Source: Ralstonia sp. 25mfcol4.1
GTDB taxonomy: Bacteria > Pseudomonadota > Gammaproteobacteria > Burkholderiales > Burkholderiaceae
NCBI RefSeq assembly: GCF_900104095.1
Contig: NZ_FNJO01000002.1
Location: 589,611 to 653,610, forward strand
Direction of reading: 5' to 3'
DNA: 64,000 bases
Below are positions 1 to 10,135 of the stretch, piece by piece. Every line of letters begins with the position of its first letter. The first letter of the stretch is position 1. The notes under the pieces are model-generated. The model was not told where the DNA came from. It saw only the letters and a list, made by a program, of their open reading frames with translations, and searched no databases. Position numbers and translations under genes: made by a program.

Positions 1-448
1 AGGCCTGCACCACGGGCTGCGGCGCCACCACAAGCAGCGGGTCAGCACCGCCGGCGCGCCGGCCCGACAGCAGCGCGTCCTCTGCCAGCCGCAGGTTGCC
101 GACATCTTCCAGCCAGCGGCCGCGGGCCATCACGGTTGCCACGGTGTCCAGCGCCAGCTTGCGCAGGGCATCGGCACGCTGCGCGGCCACGGGGCCCTCG
201 CCCTGCACGGGCTGGGAGAAATCGGAAAGCGGCTGCGCGTTCTGCACGGCATGCGCGATATCGGGCACGCACGCCGCCACGGTTGTCGCCACCGATTCCG
301 ACATGGCCTGGGCCGACTTGCGCACCGCGCGGCGCAGCTCGAAGCGCGCCAGCAGCATCATGAGCAGCCCGGCCACCAGCCAGGTCAGGATGGTTTCCGC
401 ATGGGCCAGCACGAAGGCCCGGATCATTTCCGTATCGAGTTGCAGCAT
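1..448 (-). CDS. Hypothetical membrane-anchored protein (3' part beyond window)
   Basis: The reading frame starts at the ATG at 448 and runs off the window edge, giving 149 visible residues. A good Shine-Dalgarno (GGAGGACA) lies about 9 bases upstream of the ATG. The N-terminus has one probable membrane segment at about residues 19-35 (ILTWLVAGLLMMLLA), followed by a charged stretch and a soluble helical region rich in Ala, Val and Leu. I recognise no family. It reads in the same direction as aspS, but a terminator lies between them, so it is probably a separate transcription unit. The C-terminus is not visible. Confidence 0.65.
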   Translation of the reverse strand, partial: MLQLDTEMIRAFVLAHAETILTWLVAGLLMMLLARFELRRAVRKSAQAMSESVATTVAACVPDIAHAVQNAQPLSDFSQPVQGEGPVAAQRADALRKLALDTVATVMARGRWLEDVGNLRLAEDALLSGRRAGGADPLLVVAPQPVVQA

Positions 449-583
449 CTGGTGTTGTCCTCCCACGTCACGACCGGCCTTTCGGGTGGGCCGGCTTCGC
501 GCGCATCAGGCAGAAAGACATCATCGGGGATCGCTTCGTTCCGGGTGGTAACAAATGGAAACGCATCCTTGCGCCGAAAACAA

Positions 584-609
584 AAAAGCCGCGCGGGCGC
601 GCGGCTTTT
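584..609 (-). terminator. Rho-independent terminator after aspS
   Basis: An 11-bp perfect stem, AAAAGCCGCGC paired with GCGCGGCTTTT, has a 4-base loop. Reading on the minus strand it is followed by a run of T, 40 bases after the aspS stop codon. The A-run on the other side makes it potentially bidirectional. Confidence 0.85.
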
Positions 610-648
610 CGTACCGGAACCGGAATGATCCGGCTGCGGGTCGGGCGA

Positions 649-2457
649 TCAGGCAGTCGTCTTCGGCTCTTGCGCGCGCAGACGGATATGCAGTTCGCGC
701 AGTTGCTTCTCGTCGACCGAGCTCGGGGCCTGCGTCAGCAGATCCTGGGCACGTTGCGTCTTCGGGAAGGCGATCACGTCGCGGATCGAATCGGCACCGG
801 CCATCATCGTCACGATACGGTCCAGGCCGAAAGCCAGGCCACCGTGCGGCGGCGCACCATATTGCAGTGCGTCCAGCAGATAGCCGAACTTGGCGCGGGC
901 TTCCTCGTCGCCGATCTTCAGCGCGCGGAACACCTTGCTTTGCACGTCCTCGCGGTAGATACGGACCGAGCCGCCGCCCATTTCCCAGCCGTTCAGCACC
1001 ATGTCGTAGGCCTTGGCGATGCACTTGCCCGGGTCGGTTTCCAGGTACTGCAGGTGCTCGTCCTTGGGGCTCGTGAACGGATGGTGCATGGCCACCCAGC
1101 GGGCGTCTTCCTCGTCGTACTCGAACATCGGGAAGTCGATCACCCACAGCGGCTTCCAGGTGTCCTCGAACAGGCCGGTGCTCTTGCCGAATTCCGAATG
1201 GCCGATCTTCAGGCGCAGCGCGCCGATGGCGTCGTTGACCACCTTGGCCTTGTCGGCGCCAAAGAAGATGATGTCGCCGTCCTTGGCTTCGGTGCGCTTC
1301 AGGATTTCGGCAATCGACGCATCGTGCAGGTTCTTCACGATCGGCGACTGCAGGCCGTCACGGCCCTTGGCCACTTCGTTGACCTTGATCCAGGCCAGGC
1401 CCTTGGCGCCGTAGATCGCCACGAACTGGGTGTAGGCATCGATCTCGCCACGCGAGATGGCGCTGCCGCCCGGCACGCGCAGGCCCACCACACGACCGTT
1501 GTCGCTGTTGGCCGGGCCCGAGAACACCTTGAAGTCGACGTCCTTCATGACGTCGGTCAGTTCGGTGAATTCCAGCTTGACGCGCAGGTCGGGCTTGTCC
1601 GAGCCAAAGCGGGCCATGGCTTCGCGGAACTCCATCACCGGGAACTTGGAGACCAGGTCCACGTCGATGGCGTTCTTGAACACGGTGCGCATCATGTCCT
1701 CGAACAGGTCACGGATCTCCTGTTCGGTCAGGAACGACGTTTCGCAGTCGATCTGGGTGAATTCGGGCTGGCGGTCGGCGCGCAGGTCCTCGTCACGGAA
1801 GCACTTGGTGATCTGGTAGTAGCGGTCGAAGCCCGAGACCATCAGCATCTGCTTGAAGATCTGCGGCGACTGCGGCAGCGCGAAGAAGTGGCCCGGGTTC
1901 ACGCGCGACGGCACCAGGTAGTCGCGGGCGCCTTCGGGCGTGCTCTTGCCCAGCATCGGGGTCTCGATGTCGATGAAACCCTGTGCGTCCAGGTACTTGC
2001 GCACTTCCATGGCGACCTTGTAGCGCAGGCGCAGGTTGTATTGCATCTGCGGACGGCGCAGATCCAGCACGCGGTGCGTGAGGCGCGTGGTTTCCGACAG
2101 GTTGTCGTCGTCCAGCTGGAACGGCGGCGTGACCGACGGGTTCAGGACGGTCAGCTCGTGGCACAGCACCTCGATCTTGCCCGAGGTCAGGTTGCTGTTC
2201 TCGGTGCCGGCCGGACGCGGGCGCACCTTGCCCACCACGCGGATGCAGAATTCGTTGCGGATCTCTTCCGCGGCCTTGAACATCTCCGGACGGTCCGGAT
2301 CGCACACCACCTGCACCAGCCCTTCACGGTCGCGCAGATCGACGAAGATCACGCCGCCATGGTCGCGACGGCGCTGCACCCAGCCCGTCAGGGCCACTTC
2401 CTGGCCGGTCAGTTGTTCGGTCACCAGACCGCAGTAATGTGTACGCATGGAAGACAT
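649..2457 (-). CDS. aspS: Aspartyl-tRNA synthetase
   Basis: Class II aminoacyl-tRNA synthetase that charges tRNA-Asp; many beta-proteobacterial forms also charge tRNA-Asn, but the sequence alone does not decide this here. It is 602 residues, the usual bacterial length. An OB-fold anticodon-binding domain occupies about residues 1-110. The catalytic domain shows the QSPQIFKQ segment (196-203), motif 2 [14 protein letters not shown] (220-233) and motif 3 GLDR (544-547). The bacterial GAD insertion lies in between. The start at 2457 gives MSSMRT; the ATG at 2448 (MRTHYCG) matches the usual AspRS N-terminus better and may be the true start. No clear Shine-Dalgarno separates the two choices. It is last in a run of minus-strand genes and is followed by a strong terminator. 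Confidence 0.97.
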   Translation of the reverse strand: MSSMRTHYCGLVTEQLTGQEVALTGWVQRRRDHGGVIFVDLRDREGLVQVVCDPDRPEMFKAAEEIRNEFCIRVVGKVRPRPAGTENSNLTSGKIEVLCHELTVLNPSVTPPFQLDDDNLSETTRLTHRVLDLRRPQMQYNLRLRYKVAMEVRKYLDAQGFIDIETPMLGKSTPEGARDYLVPSRVNPGHFFALPQSPQIFKQMLMVSGFDRYYQITKCFRDEDLRADRQPEFTQIDCETSFLTEQEIRDLFEDMMRTVFKNAIDVDLVSKFPVMEFREAMARFGSDKPDLRVKLEFTELTDVMKDVDFKVFSGPANSDNGRVVGLRVPGGSAISRGEIDAYTQFVAIYGAKGLAWIKVNEVAKGRDGLQSPIVKNLHDASIAEILKRTEAKDGDIIFFGADKAKVVNDAIGALRLKIGHSEFGKSTGLFEDTWKPLWVIDFPMFEYDEEDARWVAMHHPFTSPKDEHLQYLETDPGKCIAKAYDMVLNGWEMGGGSVRIYREDVQSKVFRALKIGDEEARAKFGYLLDALQYGAPPHGGLAFGLDRIVTMMAGADSIRDVIAFPKTQRAQDLLTQAPSSVDEKQLRELHIRLRAQEPKTTA

Positions 2458-2505
2458 AGGAGAGAGTCCCTGTAATGCACGGCCGCCAGGCAGCCGCGCG
2501 CAAAT

Positions 2506-3201
2506 TCAGTTGGTATGGGTGTCGGCGACTTCGTCGGCAACCAGCGCGCCGTCGTCCGCGCGGGCATCGCCGCCGGTGCGGCGCGGCAGGTCGGTCGGCG
2601 CCACCACGCCCATCGACACGATGTACTTCAGCGCCGCGTCAACGGTCATGTCGAGTTCGATGGTGTCTGCCTTCGGCATCATCAGGAAGAAGCCCGACGT
2701 CGGGTTCGGCGTCGTCGGCACATACACGCTGACGTATTCACCCTGCAGGTGATTCTGCACGTCGCCGCCCGGACGTCCGGTCAGAAACGCGATCGTCCAC
2801 GACCCTTCGCGCGGATACTGCACCAGCAGCGCCTTGCGGAACGCATTGCCCGACGACGACAGCAGCGTGTCCGACACCTGCTTCACGCTGGTATAGATCG
2901 GCCCCACCACCGGGATATGGCCCAGCAACGCTTCCCACCAGCGCACCAGGCGCTGGCCGATGAAGTTGTGCGTCAGCACGCCCACCAGCAGGATGAACAG
3001 CAGGGTCAGGATGGCGCCCAGCCCCGGGATGCGGCGCCCGAAGATGTTTTCGGGCTGCCACGCCAGCGGCAGCAGGGCCATGCTCTGGTCCATCGTGCCG
3101 ATGATCAGGTTGAGCACCCACAGCGTGATGCCCAGCGGCACGAGCACGAGCAGACCGGTCAGGAACCAGGTCTTGATGGCGGACGTTTTCTTGGTAGCCA
3201 C
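2506..3201 (-). CDS. DUF502 family membrane protein
   Basis: A 231-residue protein of the DUF502 family, whose function is not established. I chose the GTG at 3201 (VATKKTSAIKTW) because it lies 13 bases after the stop of the FmdB-like gene. The longer frame upstream of it overlaps that gene and is low-complexity. Two hydrophobic segments are visible, at about residues 11-34 (TGLLVLVPLGITLWVLNLII) and about 60-85, followed by a soluble domain with the family-typical GHIPVVGPIYTSVKQ stretch. Tight spacing suggests co-transcription with the FmdB-like gene upstream and aspS downstream, an order I know from related beta-proteobacteria. Confidence 0.85.
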   Translation of the reverse strand: MATKKTSAIKTWFLTGLLVLVPLGITLWVLNLIIGTMDQSMALLPLAWQPENIFGRRIPGLGAILTLLFILLVGVLTHNFIGQRLVRWWEALLGHIPVVGPIYTSVKQVSDTLLSSSGNAFRKALLVQYPREGSWTIAFLTGRPGGDVQNHLQGEYVSVYVPTTPNPTSGFFLMMPKADTIELDMTVDAALKYIVSMGVVAPTDLPRRTGGDARADDGALVADEVADTHTN

Positions 3202-3214
3202 GGCTTGCCGGCGC

Positions 3215-3520
3215 TCAGTTGCTGCTGGCGGCCGGCGTGGCCGGTGCCGCAGGCGCGGCAGCCGGGGCGGCCGGCGCGGCATCGGCTGCCGCCGAACCAG
3301 CAGGGGCGCTGGCCGGGGCGCTGGTGCCGCCGCTGCCGCCACGGAAATCCGTCACGTACCAGCCCGAGCCCTTGAGCTGGAAGCCGGCTGCGGTCAGTTG
3401 TTTCTTGAAGGTCCCGGCGGTGCCGCAGGATGGGCAGTCCGTGAGCGGGGCATCGCTCATCTTCTGCAGCACATCGCGCCCGTGGCCGCAGGCGTCGCAA
3501 CGGTAGGCATAGATCGGCAT
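3215..3520 (-). CDS. FmdB family zinc-ribbon protein
   Basis: A 101-residue protein with an N-terminal zinc ribbon. MPIYAYRCDACGH supplies one CxxC and CPSCG the second, which together should bind one zinc. The family (FmdB/YHYH regulatory-type) has no firm biochemical role; it was named for a putative regulator of formamidase. The C-terminal 40 residues are a low-complexity Ala/Pro/Ser tail without recognisable fold. It is the first gene of a likely operon with the DUF502 gene and aspS. Confidence 0.85.
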   Translation of the reverse strand: MPIYAYRCDACGHGRDVLQKMSDAPLTDCPSCGTAGTFKKQLTAAGFQLKGSGWYVTDFRGGSGGTSAPASAPAGSAAADAAPAAPAAAPAAPATPAASSN

Positions 3521-3626
3521 GGTTCTTTCGTGGAATCTGAAACGTAAAGCAGGTAAGTGGCTGCGCCCCGTCGGATCGACAAGGGCCTGCGCACGAAAAT
3601 ACCCGCGCGGCGGTGCAAAGCCGTTG

Positions 3627-3632
3627 ATTATA
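3627..3632 (-). promoter_or_regulatory. Possible -10 element for the FmdB-DUF502-aspS operon
   Basis: The minus strand reads TATAAT exactly here, in an otherwise GC-rich gap about 105 bases before the FmdB start codon. No convincing -35 hexamer sits 16-18 bases upstream, so this is only a candidate. Confidence 0.3.
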
Positions 3633-3714
3633 AACCGTCGGCGAGGCGTCTACCGGCAGGAAATGCGGGGTTTCGGGGGCGTAATCGTCACGATTTCACA
3701 CCCGCGCTTAAAAG

Positions 3715-5163
3715 TTAAGCAATATGCACTTCGCGGACGGGGGGCCGGTCGCTGATCCATTGCGGCAGCAGGGACCCGAACACCATGCCACTAATAGAGA
3801 ACAGCAACCCCACCATCTGGGGCGGCACGGTGGCGTCGGCGAAGGCCACCTCGCAGGTCAGCCACGAGGTCAGGCCGAGCACGATGGCCAGCAGCCCCCC
3901 CTGGCGCGTGGCCGGCTTCCAGAACAGGCCGAAAGCGAGCGGCACGAACGCCGACACCAGCGTCACCTTGTAGGCGTTTTCCACCATGTGGAAGATCGAC
4001 AGGTGCGAATTCAGCGCGAACAGCGTTACCAGCGTGGTAAAGACCAGCACCACCGCCTGCATCACGCGCAGGAACTGCTTGTCGCTCAAATGGCGGAAAT
4101 ACGGGCGCAGGATGTTCTCCGCGAACGTCACGGACGGCGCCAGCAACGTGGCCGACGCGCAGCTCTTGATGGCGGACAACAGCGCGCCGAAGAACATCAC
4201 CTGCGCGAACATCGGCGCGTGGTTCAGGATCAGTTGCGGCAGGATCAGCTGCGAATCCGAATTGATGTACTTCTCGACCATCTGCGGGTCGATCAGCGTG
4301 GCCGAATAGGCCAGGAACATCGGGATGAAGGCAAAGAAGAAGTACAGTACGCCGCCCAGGACCGAGGCGCGGCCGGCGATCTGCTCGGTTTTCGACGAAG
4401 TCACGCGCTGGAACACGTCCTGCTGTGGAATCGAGCCAAGCATCATGGTGAACAGGGCCGCAGCAAACCCGATGATCTGCACCAGATCCAGCGACGGCAG
4501 GAACTCGAACTTGCCGGCCGCCGCCGCGTGCGACACCACGGCCGTCACGCCGCCGGCCTGGCCGCTCACCTCGTAGCCGATATAGAGCATGCCGATCACG
4601 ATGATGATCATCTGGATGAAGTCGGTCACGGCCACCGACCACATACCGCCGAACAGCGTATAGACCAGCACGCTGGCCGCGCCGATCATCATCCCGGCTT
4701 CCTGCGACAGCGCGCCGTCCGACACGGTATAGAACACGAGGCCCAGCGCCTTGATCTGCGCCGCCACCCAGCCCAGGTAGGACACGACGATGCAAAGCGT
4801 GGTCAGCACTTCGGCCAGCCGGCCGTAGCGGTTGTGATAGTAGTCGCCGATCGTCAGCAGGTTCATCCGGTACAGCGGCCGGGCGAAGAACAGACCGACG
4901 AGGATCAGGCAGAGCGACGAACCGAAGGGGTCGGACACCACCCCCGACAGTCCTTCCTTCAGGAAGACGGCCGGGATGCCGAGCACGGTTTCAGAGCCAA
5001 ACCATGTGGCGAACACCGTGGCGGTGACGATGTAGAACGGCAGGCTGCGGCCCGCGACGGCGAAGTCGGCGGTGCCCTTGACGCGCAGTGCCGCCCACAG
5101 GCCGATGCCGACCGAGATAACCCAATAGATGATGACGAACCAGATCAGCATGCCGCTGCCCAT
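3715..5163 (-). CDS. Sodium:solute symporter family protein
   Basis: A 482-residue inner-membrane transporter of the SSS family (LeuT-like fold), expected to couple sodium entry to uptake of an organic solute. About 13 hydrophobic segments are visible, beginning with MLIWFVIIYWVISVGIG. Family-typical stretches include VAGRSLPFYIVTATVFATWFG (sodium-site region of TM2), SDPFGSSLCL and QQDVFQRVTSSK. The ATG at 5163 is preferred because a longer frame upstream begins with a non-membrane, non-conserved 70 residues; no strong Shine-Dalgarno is visible. The substrate cannot be read from the sequence. It stands alone between the FmdB and ubiB units. Confidence 0.88.
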   Translation of the reverse strand: MGSGMLIWFVIIYWVISVGIGLWAALRVKGTADFAVAGRSLPFYIVTATVFATWFGSETVLGIPAVFLKEGLSGVVSDPFGSSLCLILVGLFFARPLYRMNLLTIGDYYHNRYGRLAEVLTTLCIVVSYLGWVAAQIKALGLVFYTVSDGALSQEAGMMIGAASVLVYTLFGGMWSVAVTDFIQMIIIVIGMLYIGYEVSGQAGGVTAVVSHAAAAGKFEFLPSLDLVQIIGFAAALFTMMLGSIPQQDVFQRVTSSKTEQIAGRASVLGGVLYFFFAFIPMFLAYSATLIDPQMVEKYINSDSQLILPQLILNHAPMFAQVMFFGALLSAIKSCASATLLAPSVTFAENILRPYFRHLSDKQFLRVMQAVVLVFTTLVTLFALNSHLSIFHMVENAYKVTLVSAFVPLAFGLFWKPATRQGGLLAIVLGLTSWLTCEVAFADATVPPQMVGLLFSISGMVFGSLLPQWISDRPPVREVHIA

Positions 5164-5430
5164 CCCAAATAGCCAGAAATGCCCTGGTGGCGAAAAACCG
5201 AATGCCGGCCGGATGCCTTGGAACGAGCCAGGCAGACCCCGCCCGGAGTCCAATTCATCGGTCGGGGCCGCTGGCGCCCGGGAGGGGGCATAGGCGGTCG
5301 TAGCCGAATCAAAACGCGGATTATAGCGACGCAGACTCCCCGGGATGAAAAAAATTCCCCGGGGCGCGGTCAAATCCCCACACTCGCACCGGCACGGTGC
5401 AGCGCGGGGCGCACGGCACCTGGCGCAGCC

Positions 5431-7008
5431 TTACCAGTAGCCCGCCCAGGCCAGCGCCTGCACGATCACGATGCCCGCCAGAAAGCCGCCCATCAGCATC
5501 AGCGCGGTGGAAAGCCGGCGGTTGGTGCGGCGCTGCTCGTGCACCAGCTGCGTCAGCAGGCGCTCCTGCTCACCGTTGTCCACCAGCGCACGGCGCTCCA
5601 GGAACTGGTGCGCCAGCCGCGGGAAGTCAGGCAGCATCTTGGCCCATTGCGGGGCTTCGACCTTGACGCGCTCCCAGGCGCCCTGCCAGCCGACCTGCTG
5701 GTACATCCAGCGTTCCAGGAACGGCTTCGCGGTCTTCCAGAGGTCCAGATCGGGGTCCAGCTGGGTGCCCAGTCCTTCGATATTGAGCAGCGTCTTCTGC
5801 AGCAGCACCAGCTGTGGCTGGATTTCGACGTTGAACCGGCGTGACGTCTGGAACAGGCGCATGAGCACCATGCCCAGCGAGATCTCACGCAACGGCTTGT
5901 CGAAATAGGGTTCGCAGCAGGCGCGCACCGCCGATTCCAGCTCCTCGACGCGTGTCTCCGGCGGCACCCAGCCCGACTCCACGTGCAGCAGCGCCACACG
6001 GTGGTAGTCGCGGCGGAAGAAGGCGATGAAGTTCTGTGCCAGATAGTTCTTGTCGAACTCGGACAGCGCGCCGACGATGCCGAAGTCCAGCGCGATATAC
6101 CGGCCGAAGGTCTCCGGCTGCACCGACACCAGGATGTTGCCCGGGTGCATGTCGGCGTGGAAGAAGCCGTCGCGGAATACCTGCGTGAAGAAGATCTCCA
6201 CGCCTTCCTCGGCCAGCTTGTGCATGTCGACGCCGGCGGCCTTCAGCGATTCGGTGCGCGAGATCGGGATGCCGTGCATCCGCTCCATCGTGAAGACGGT
6301 GCTGGTACACCAGTCCCAGAACACCTCGGGCACGCACAGCAGGTCGCTGTCGGCAAAGTTTCGGCGCAGCTGGCTGGCGTTGGCCGCCTCGATCATCAGG
6401 TCCAGTTCGTCGTGCAGGTACTTGTCGAATTCGGCCACCACCTCGCGCGGCTTCAGGCGGCGGCCGTCGACCCACACGCGCTCCAGCCACGTGGCCATGT
6501 CGCGCATCAGCGCCAGGTCGCTGTCGATCACGGGCAGCATGCCGGGCCGCAGCACCTTTACGGCCACCTCGCGGCCATGGTTCGGGCCGCCGCGCAGCGT
6601 GGCGAAGTGAACCTGCGCAATCGACGCGCTTGCCACGGGCTGGTGCTCGAAGTTCTCGTACAGCTGCGCCAGCGGCCGGCCCAGCGACTTTTCGATGATC
6701 TTCACCGCCACCGCGGAATCGAACGGCGGCACCTGATCCTGCAGCTTGGCCAGTTCGTCGGCGATATCGGGCGGCATCAGGTCGCGCCGGGTAGACAGCA
6801 CCTGGCCAAACTTGACGAAAATCGGCCCCAGCGTTGTCAGCGCCAGGCGCAGGCGTTCGCCGCGCGGCTGTTCCAGCTTGCGGCCGATAGTGATCACGCG
6901 CACCAGAAACTTGATGCGCCGACTCTTGAAGCCGGACAGCACAAGCTCGTCGAGCCCGTAGTACAGGATGACGAAAATAATCTTGCAGAGACGCAGCAGG
7001 CGGGTCAT
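5431..7008 (-). CDS. ubiB: Ubiquinone biosynthesis kinase/ATPase-like protein UbiB
   Basis: Member of the UbiB/ABC1/ADCK atypical kinase family, required for ubiquinone biosynthesis and thought to act as an ATPase on lipid precursors at the inner membrane. At 525 residues it is close to the usual length of about 540. The family-defining KxGQ motif is K66-F-G-Q69, followed by the Ala-rich nucleotide loop (ASASIAQVH) and the metal-binding ALDFG motif. The C-terminus carries hydrophobic segments typical of the membrane anchor (about 495-525). ubiJ lies just upstream in the same direction, matching the usual ubiE-ubiJ-ubiB association. Confidence 0.96.
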   Translation of the reverse strand: MTRLLRLCKIIFVILYYGLDELVLSGFKSRRIKFLVRVITIGRKLEQPRGERLRLALTTLGPIFVKFGQVLSTRRDLMPPDIADELAKLQDQVPPFDSAVAVKIIEKSLGRPLAQLYENFEHQPVASASIAQVHFATLRGGPNHGREVAVKVLRPGMLPVIDSDLALMRDMATWLERVWVDGRRLKPREVVAEFDKYLHDELDLMIEAANASQLRRNFADSDLLCVPEVFWDWCTSTVFTMERMHGIPISRTESLKAAGVDMHKLAEEGVEIFFTQVFRDGFFHADMHPGNILVSVQPETFGRYIALDFGIVGALSEFDKNYLAQNFIAFFRRDYHRVALLHVESGWVPPETRVEELESAVRACCEPYFDKPLREISLGMVLMRLFQTSRRFNVEIQPQLVLLQKTLLNIEGLGTQLDPDLDLWKTAKPFLERWMYQQVGWQGAWERVKVEAPQWAKMLPDFPRLAHQFLERRALVDNGEQERLLTQLVHEQRRTNRRLSTALMLMGGFLAGIVIVQALAWAGYW

Positions 7009-7065
7009 GCGGGGATTTTCAAAAGACGGCGCCGCGCGAAGCGGCAGCGAAGAGTGACATGGCGA

Positions 7066-7743
7066 TTAACGGTGGGCCGACGGAAGCTGGCCCGAAGCCC
7101 CCTCCCCCTGTCCACCCGAGCGTTCCAGGCGTTCGAGCCGCTTTTCCAGCCGCGCCAGGTCGTCCCGCACACGCGCCACGTCGGCGCCGAACCCGTCCAG
7201 CGCGGCATGGCGCACCAGGGTTGGCCGTTCGTCGAGCAGGTATTCGGTCACGTTGTCGAGCAGCGCCCGGCCCACGCGGGTGGCGCTTTCATGCGCCTGG
7301 CGCGCGCCGTCCACCATGCGCTGGGCCACGCTGTCGCTGACCGGGCCGCCCATCACGCCGCGCAGCGCACGGGACAGGTCCTCGGCCGCGTCCCAGCGCA
7401 GATTGCGCGCCAGCGTCGACACCGCATTGGCCAGTTCCGCATCGCCATCGATCCGGACATGTCGCATGGCGGCGGCCTGGCCGCCTTCGGCCACATCCGC
7501 CACCACCAGCGGCCACTGCTGCAACGGCACCCGCAGCGTCACGGCGGGCGTATCGGCTTCGGCGGCCTGCTCGATGCCGCCCGGATCCGTAATCCGCAGG
7601 GACAGCGCGAATGCCGCGGCGTCGAACCGGATGACGCGGCCGGCAAATGGCGCCAGCAGGCCGCAGGCCCAGGGCTCCTGTTCGATCAGGTGATTCAGTG
7701 CGGCGACGATCGGCGCGGCCAGGGGTATCGGCAAGGCGTTCAT
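7066..7743 (-). CDS. ubiJ: Ubiquinone biosynthesis accessory factor UbiJ (SCP2 domain)
   Basis: A 225-residue protein beginning MNALPIPLAAPIVAALNHLI. UbiJ is a lipid-binding, SCP2-fold assembly factor that with UbiK supports the soluble ubiquinone biosynthesis complex. The N-terminal two-thirds fit the SCP2-like fold. The C-terminal part (DVARVRDDLARLEKRLERLE) is a coiled coil, as in characterised UbiJ. The start at 7743 is chosen because the upstream extension reads through a terminator. Its position between ubiE and ubiB supports the assignment. Identity comes from context and fold more than from strong motifs. Confidence 0.85.
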   Translation of the reverse strand: MNALPIPLAAPIVAALNHLIEQEPWACGLLAPFAGRVIRFDAAAFALSLRITDPGGIEQAAEADTPAVTLRVPLQQWPLVVADVAEGGQAAAMRHVRIDGDAELANAVSTLARNLRWDAAEDLSRALRGVMGGPVSDSVAQRMVDGARQAHESATRVGRALLDNVTEYLLDERPTLVRHAALDGFGADVARVRDDLARLEKRLERLERSGGQGEGASGQLPSAHR

Positions 7744-7773
7744 GGCGTCCGGTTCCGGGCAGGTCTGCCCAAC

Positions 7774-7800
7774 AAAAAAGGCCCACGCGTACGTGGGCCT
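7774..7800 (-). terminator. Rho-independent terminator after the Tim44-domain gene
   Basis: A 9-bp perfect stem (AGGCCCACG / CGTGGGCCT) with a 4-base loop is followed on the minus strand by a run of T. It lies between the Tim44-domain gene and ubiJ, so ubiJ-ubiB either has its own promoter or depends on readthrough. Confidence 0.85.
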
Positions 7801-7858
7801 CCATTCTAAGCTACTCGGCCGCCGCTTCATGTCATCCATGCGGCGGCGGACGCGCCGC

Positions 7859-8857
7859 TCAGGATTCCTGCTGGATACCAGCCAGCAGCCAGCCGCCGCC
7901 GGATGCGGACTTGGCCAGGTTCCAGACCTCGCCGAACGGCTGCGCCGCTTCCCCGGCCGTCTCGCGGATCATGCCCGAGAAACGCACGCTGGCAATATGC
8001 TGCGCCGGCGTGGTCTCGATGCCCAGCAACTGGGCGTCCAGCGTGACAACGTCGGTCTTGTTCACGGACTGGCCACGCTCGGACAGGTCCATCTTGATCT
8101 CGGCGAACATTTCCGGCGTGGTGAATTCGCGGATGTCGTCCAGGTTGCCGGCGTCCCACGCAGCCTGCAGGCGCACGTAATGCACCTTGGCGTTGCGCAG
8201 GAAGGCTTCGGTATCGAAGTCGGCCGGCACGTCCCACGGCTGCTGCACCGCCGCGGCGGCTGCACCGGCGGACGCGCCGCCCATGACCGGGTTGGCTGCG
8301 GCGCCGTTGTAGCCGGCCGGCTGCACCGGTTCGGCCTGACGCAGCGTCGGCTCGGCATCGCGCGCCGCGCCGCCGAACGGCGAATTGTTGCCGTTGCCGC
8401 CCATGCCGGCGTAGGCCGGGGTCTGCGAACGTGCCGAGCCGCCGCGGAACTTGCGGAACAGCCACAGGGCGATCATCGCGATCACGGCAAACATGATCAC
8501 ATTGGCCAGGAAGCTGGCTGCGGCGCCACCGAGACCGAAGTGCGACAGCAGATAGCCCAGGCCCAGGCCAGCCGCGAGGCCGCCGAGCATGCCACCCCAG
8601 TTACGCTTCGGCGCCGCAGCCGCCGCGCCACCCGCGGCGCCGGCGGCCGCCGGGGCAGCCTGCTGCTGCGCGGGCTGCTGCTGGGCCGGCGCATTCTGCT
8701 GCGGCGGCGTGGCCTGACGCTGCTGCGTCACGCTCGACGATTGCTTGCCGACGCTGCGCGACCCGCCGAGGCGTTTCGCATTGGCGTCGAGTGCTGCCCC
8801 CATGGCCACCGTCATGATCAGCGCGGCCGCCAGGAATTTTCCACGAAAAGAAGACAT
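7859..8857 (-). CDS. Tim44-like domain protein
   Basis: A 332-residue exported or membrane-anchored protein. It has an N-terminal signal sequence (LAAALIMTVAMGAALDANA), a Gln/Pro/Ala low-complexity region (about 45-90), a Gly-rich hydrophobic stretch and a membrane helix (ANVIMFAVIAMIALWLF). The C-terminal Tim44-like (NTF2-fold) domain contains AFLRNAKVHYVRLQAAWDAG. In mitochondria this domain tethers the import motor; the bacterial function is not established. The gene has its own terminator and follows ubiE in the same direction, 50 bases after the ubiE stop. Confidence 0.85.
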   Translation of the reverse strand: MSSFRGKFLAAALIMTVAMGAALDANAKRLGGSRSVGKQSSSVTQQRQATPPQQNAPAQQQPAQQQAAPAAAGAAGGAAAAAPKRNWGGMLGGLAAGLGLGYLLSHFGLGGAAASFLANVIMFAVIAMIALWLFRKFRGGSARSQTPAYAGMGGNGNNSPFGGAARDAEPTLRQAEPVQPAGYNGAAANPVMGGASAGAAAAAVQQPWDVPADFDTEAFLRNAKVHYVRLQAAWDAGNLDDIREFTTPEMFAEIKMDLSERGQSVNKTDVVTLDAQLLGIETTPAQHIASVRFSGMIRETAGEAAQPFGEVWNLAKSASGGGWLLAGIQQES

Positions 8858-8907
8858 TTGAGCTTTTCCCCTGTCATTTTCGGCCTTTATCGGCCGAACA
8901 TGGCGAA

Positions 8908-9639
8908 TTAGTACTTTCTCCCGACGTGGAGCGCCACGACTCCGGCCGTCAGGTTGAAGTATTCGACTTGTTCGAGCCCAACTTGTTCCATCAAGCGTAC
9001 AAGTGAGCCCTGGTCTGGATGCATTCTGATCGATTCCGCAAGATAGCGATAGCTCGGGGCATCCCCAGCCACGCGCTCGCCCAGCCAGGGAAGCACCTTG
9101 AAAGAATAGACGTCATAGAACTTCTCGAGCGGCTTCCAGACCTTGGAGAACTCCAGCACCATCACCTTGCCGCCCGGCTTGACCACACGGCGCATCTCGG
9201 CCAGGGCGCGGTCCTTGTGCGTCATGTTGCGCAGGCCGAAGGCCACCGTGACCAAATCGAAATAGTTGTCCGGGAACGGGATCTTCTCGGCGTCGCACAG
9301 CGCCACCGGCGTGACGATGCCCTTGTCGAGCAGGCGGTCGCGGCCCACGCGCAGCATCGACTCGTTGATGTCGGTCAGCCAGACCTCGCCCTTCGGGCCG
9401 GCCTGCCTGGCGAACGCCTTGGCCAGGTCGCCCGTGCCGCCGGCGATGTCCAGTACCTTGTGGCCCGGCCGCACATTGGCCTGGGCGATCGTGAACATCT
9501 TCCAGACGCGGTGCATGCCACCGGACATCAGGTCGTTCATCACGTCGTATTTGCTGGCCACCGAGTGGAACACGCCGGCAACCTTGCCGGCCTTTTCCGA
9601 TTCGTCGACCTTGTCGAACCCGAAGTGGGTTTCGCTCAT
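8908..9639 (-). CDS. ubiE: Ubiquinone/menaquinone C-methyltransferase UbiE
   Basis: SAM-dependent C-methyltransferase of ubiquinone biosynthesis (2-methoxy-6-polyprenyl-1,4-benzoquinol methylation). It is 243 residues with motif [16 protein letters not shown] and the family signature region [23 protein letters not shown]. The C-terminal [15 protein letters not shown] stretch is also typical. The ATG at 9639 has a GGAG Shine-Dalgarno about 8 bases upstream; the longer frame runs back into the DUF971 gene. It follows the DUF971 gene by 22 bases and probably shares its transcript. Confidence 0.96.
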   Translation of the reverse strand: MSETHFGFDKVDESEKAGKVAGVFHSVASKYDVMNDLMSGGMHRVWKMFTIAQANVRPGHKVLDIAGGTGDLAKAFARQAGPKGEVWLTDINESMLRVGRDRLLDKGIVTPVALCDAEKIPFPDNYFDLVTVAFGLRNMTHKDRALAEMRRVVKPGGKVMVLEFSKVWKPLEKFYDVYSFKVLPWLGERVAGDAPSYRYLAESIRMHPDQGSLVRLMEQVGLEQVEYFNLTAGVVALHVGRKY

Positions 9640-9661
9640 TCTCAGACTCCAGGTACTAGAT

Positions 9662-10078
9662 TCAGTGATGATGGCCGCAGGCGTGGCCACCGGCCGCCGG
9701 CATCGGCGCATCGCGGTCCAGCCCCGCGGCTTCCAGCCGCTTCAGGTAGCCGTCCCACAGCGTGTCCTGCTGGTCGCCCAGGCGGTACAGCAGCTCCCAC
9801 GTATAGATGCCCGTGTCGTGGCCATCGTCGAAGCGGATCTGGATCGCATAGTTGCCCACCGGCTCCACCGCCGCGATGCCCACGTGGCGCTTGCCGGTCT
9901 GCAGCGTTTCCTGGCCGGGGCCGTGGCCCTGGACTTCGGCGGACGGCGAGTATACGCGCAGCAACTCGAACGGCAACCGCCAGGTGCGGCCATTGTCGAA
10001 GCCGACTTCCAGTACGCGCGACTGCGTGTGGACGGTCAGCGCGGTGGGGTGAGGAGTATCTTTGTCGAGGCCTGCCAT
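9662..10078 (-). CDS. DUF971 family protein with His-rich tail
   Basis: A 138-residue DUF971-domain protein; the central region ([24 protein letters not shown]) is the family signature. DUF971 domains also occur fused to iron-sulfur or gamma-butyrobetaine hydroxylase-like proteins, but this stand-alone form has no proven function. The C-terminus GGHACGHHH is a compact His/Cys tail that could bind metal; this is inference. It lies directly upstream of ubiE with a 22-base gap, an arrangement common in beta-proteobacteria. Confidence 0.85.
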   Translation of the reverse strand: MAGLDKDTPHPTALTVHTQSRVLEVGFDNGRTWRLPFELLRVYSPSAEVQGHGPGQETLQTGKRHVGIAAVEPVGNYAIQIRFDDGHDTGIYTWELLYRLGDQQDTLWDGYLKRLEAAGLDRDAPMPAAGGHACGHHH

Positions 10079-10135
10079 GATGAATGGTCGCGGTGCCCGC
10101 CTGGGCGATCCCGGAGGACCGTTACAGCGGCGCCG

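Noticed and set aside
625..2475. 616-aa plus-strand frame over aspS
   Set aside because: Antisense to a universally conserved synthetase and lacking any recognisable motif.
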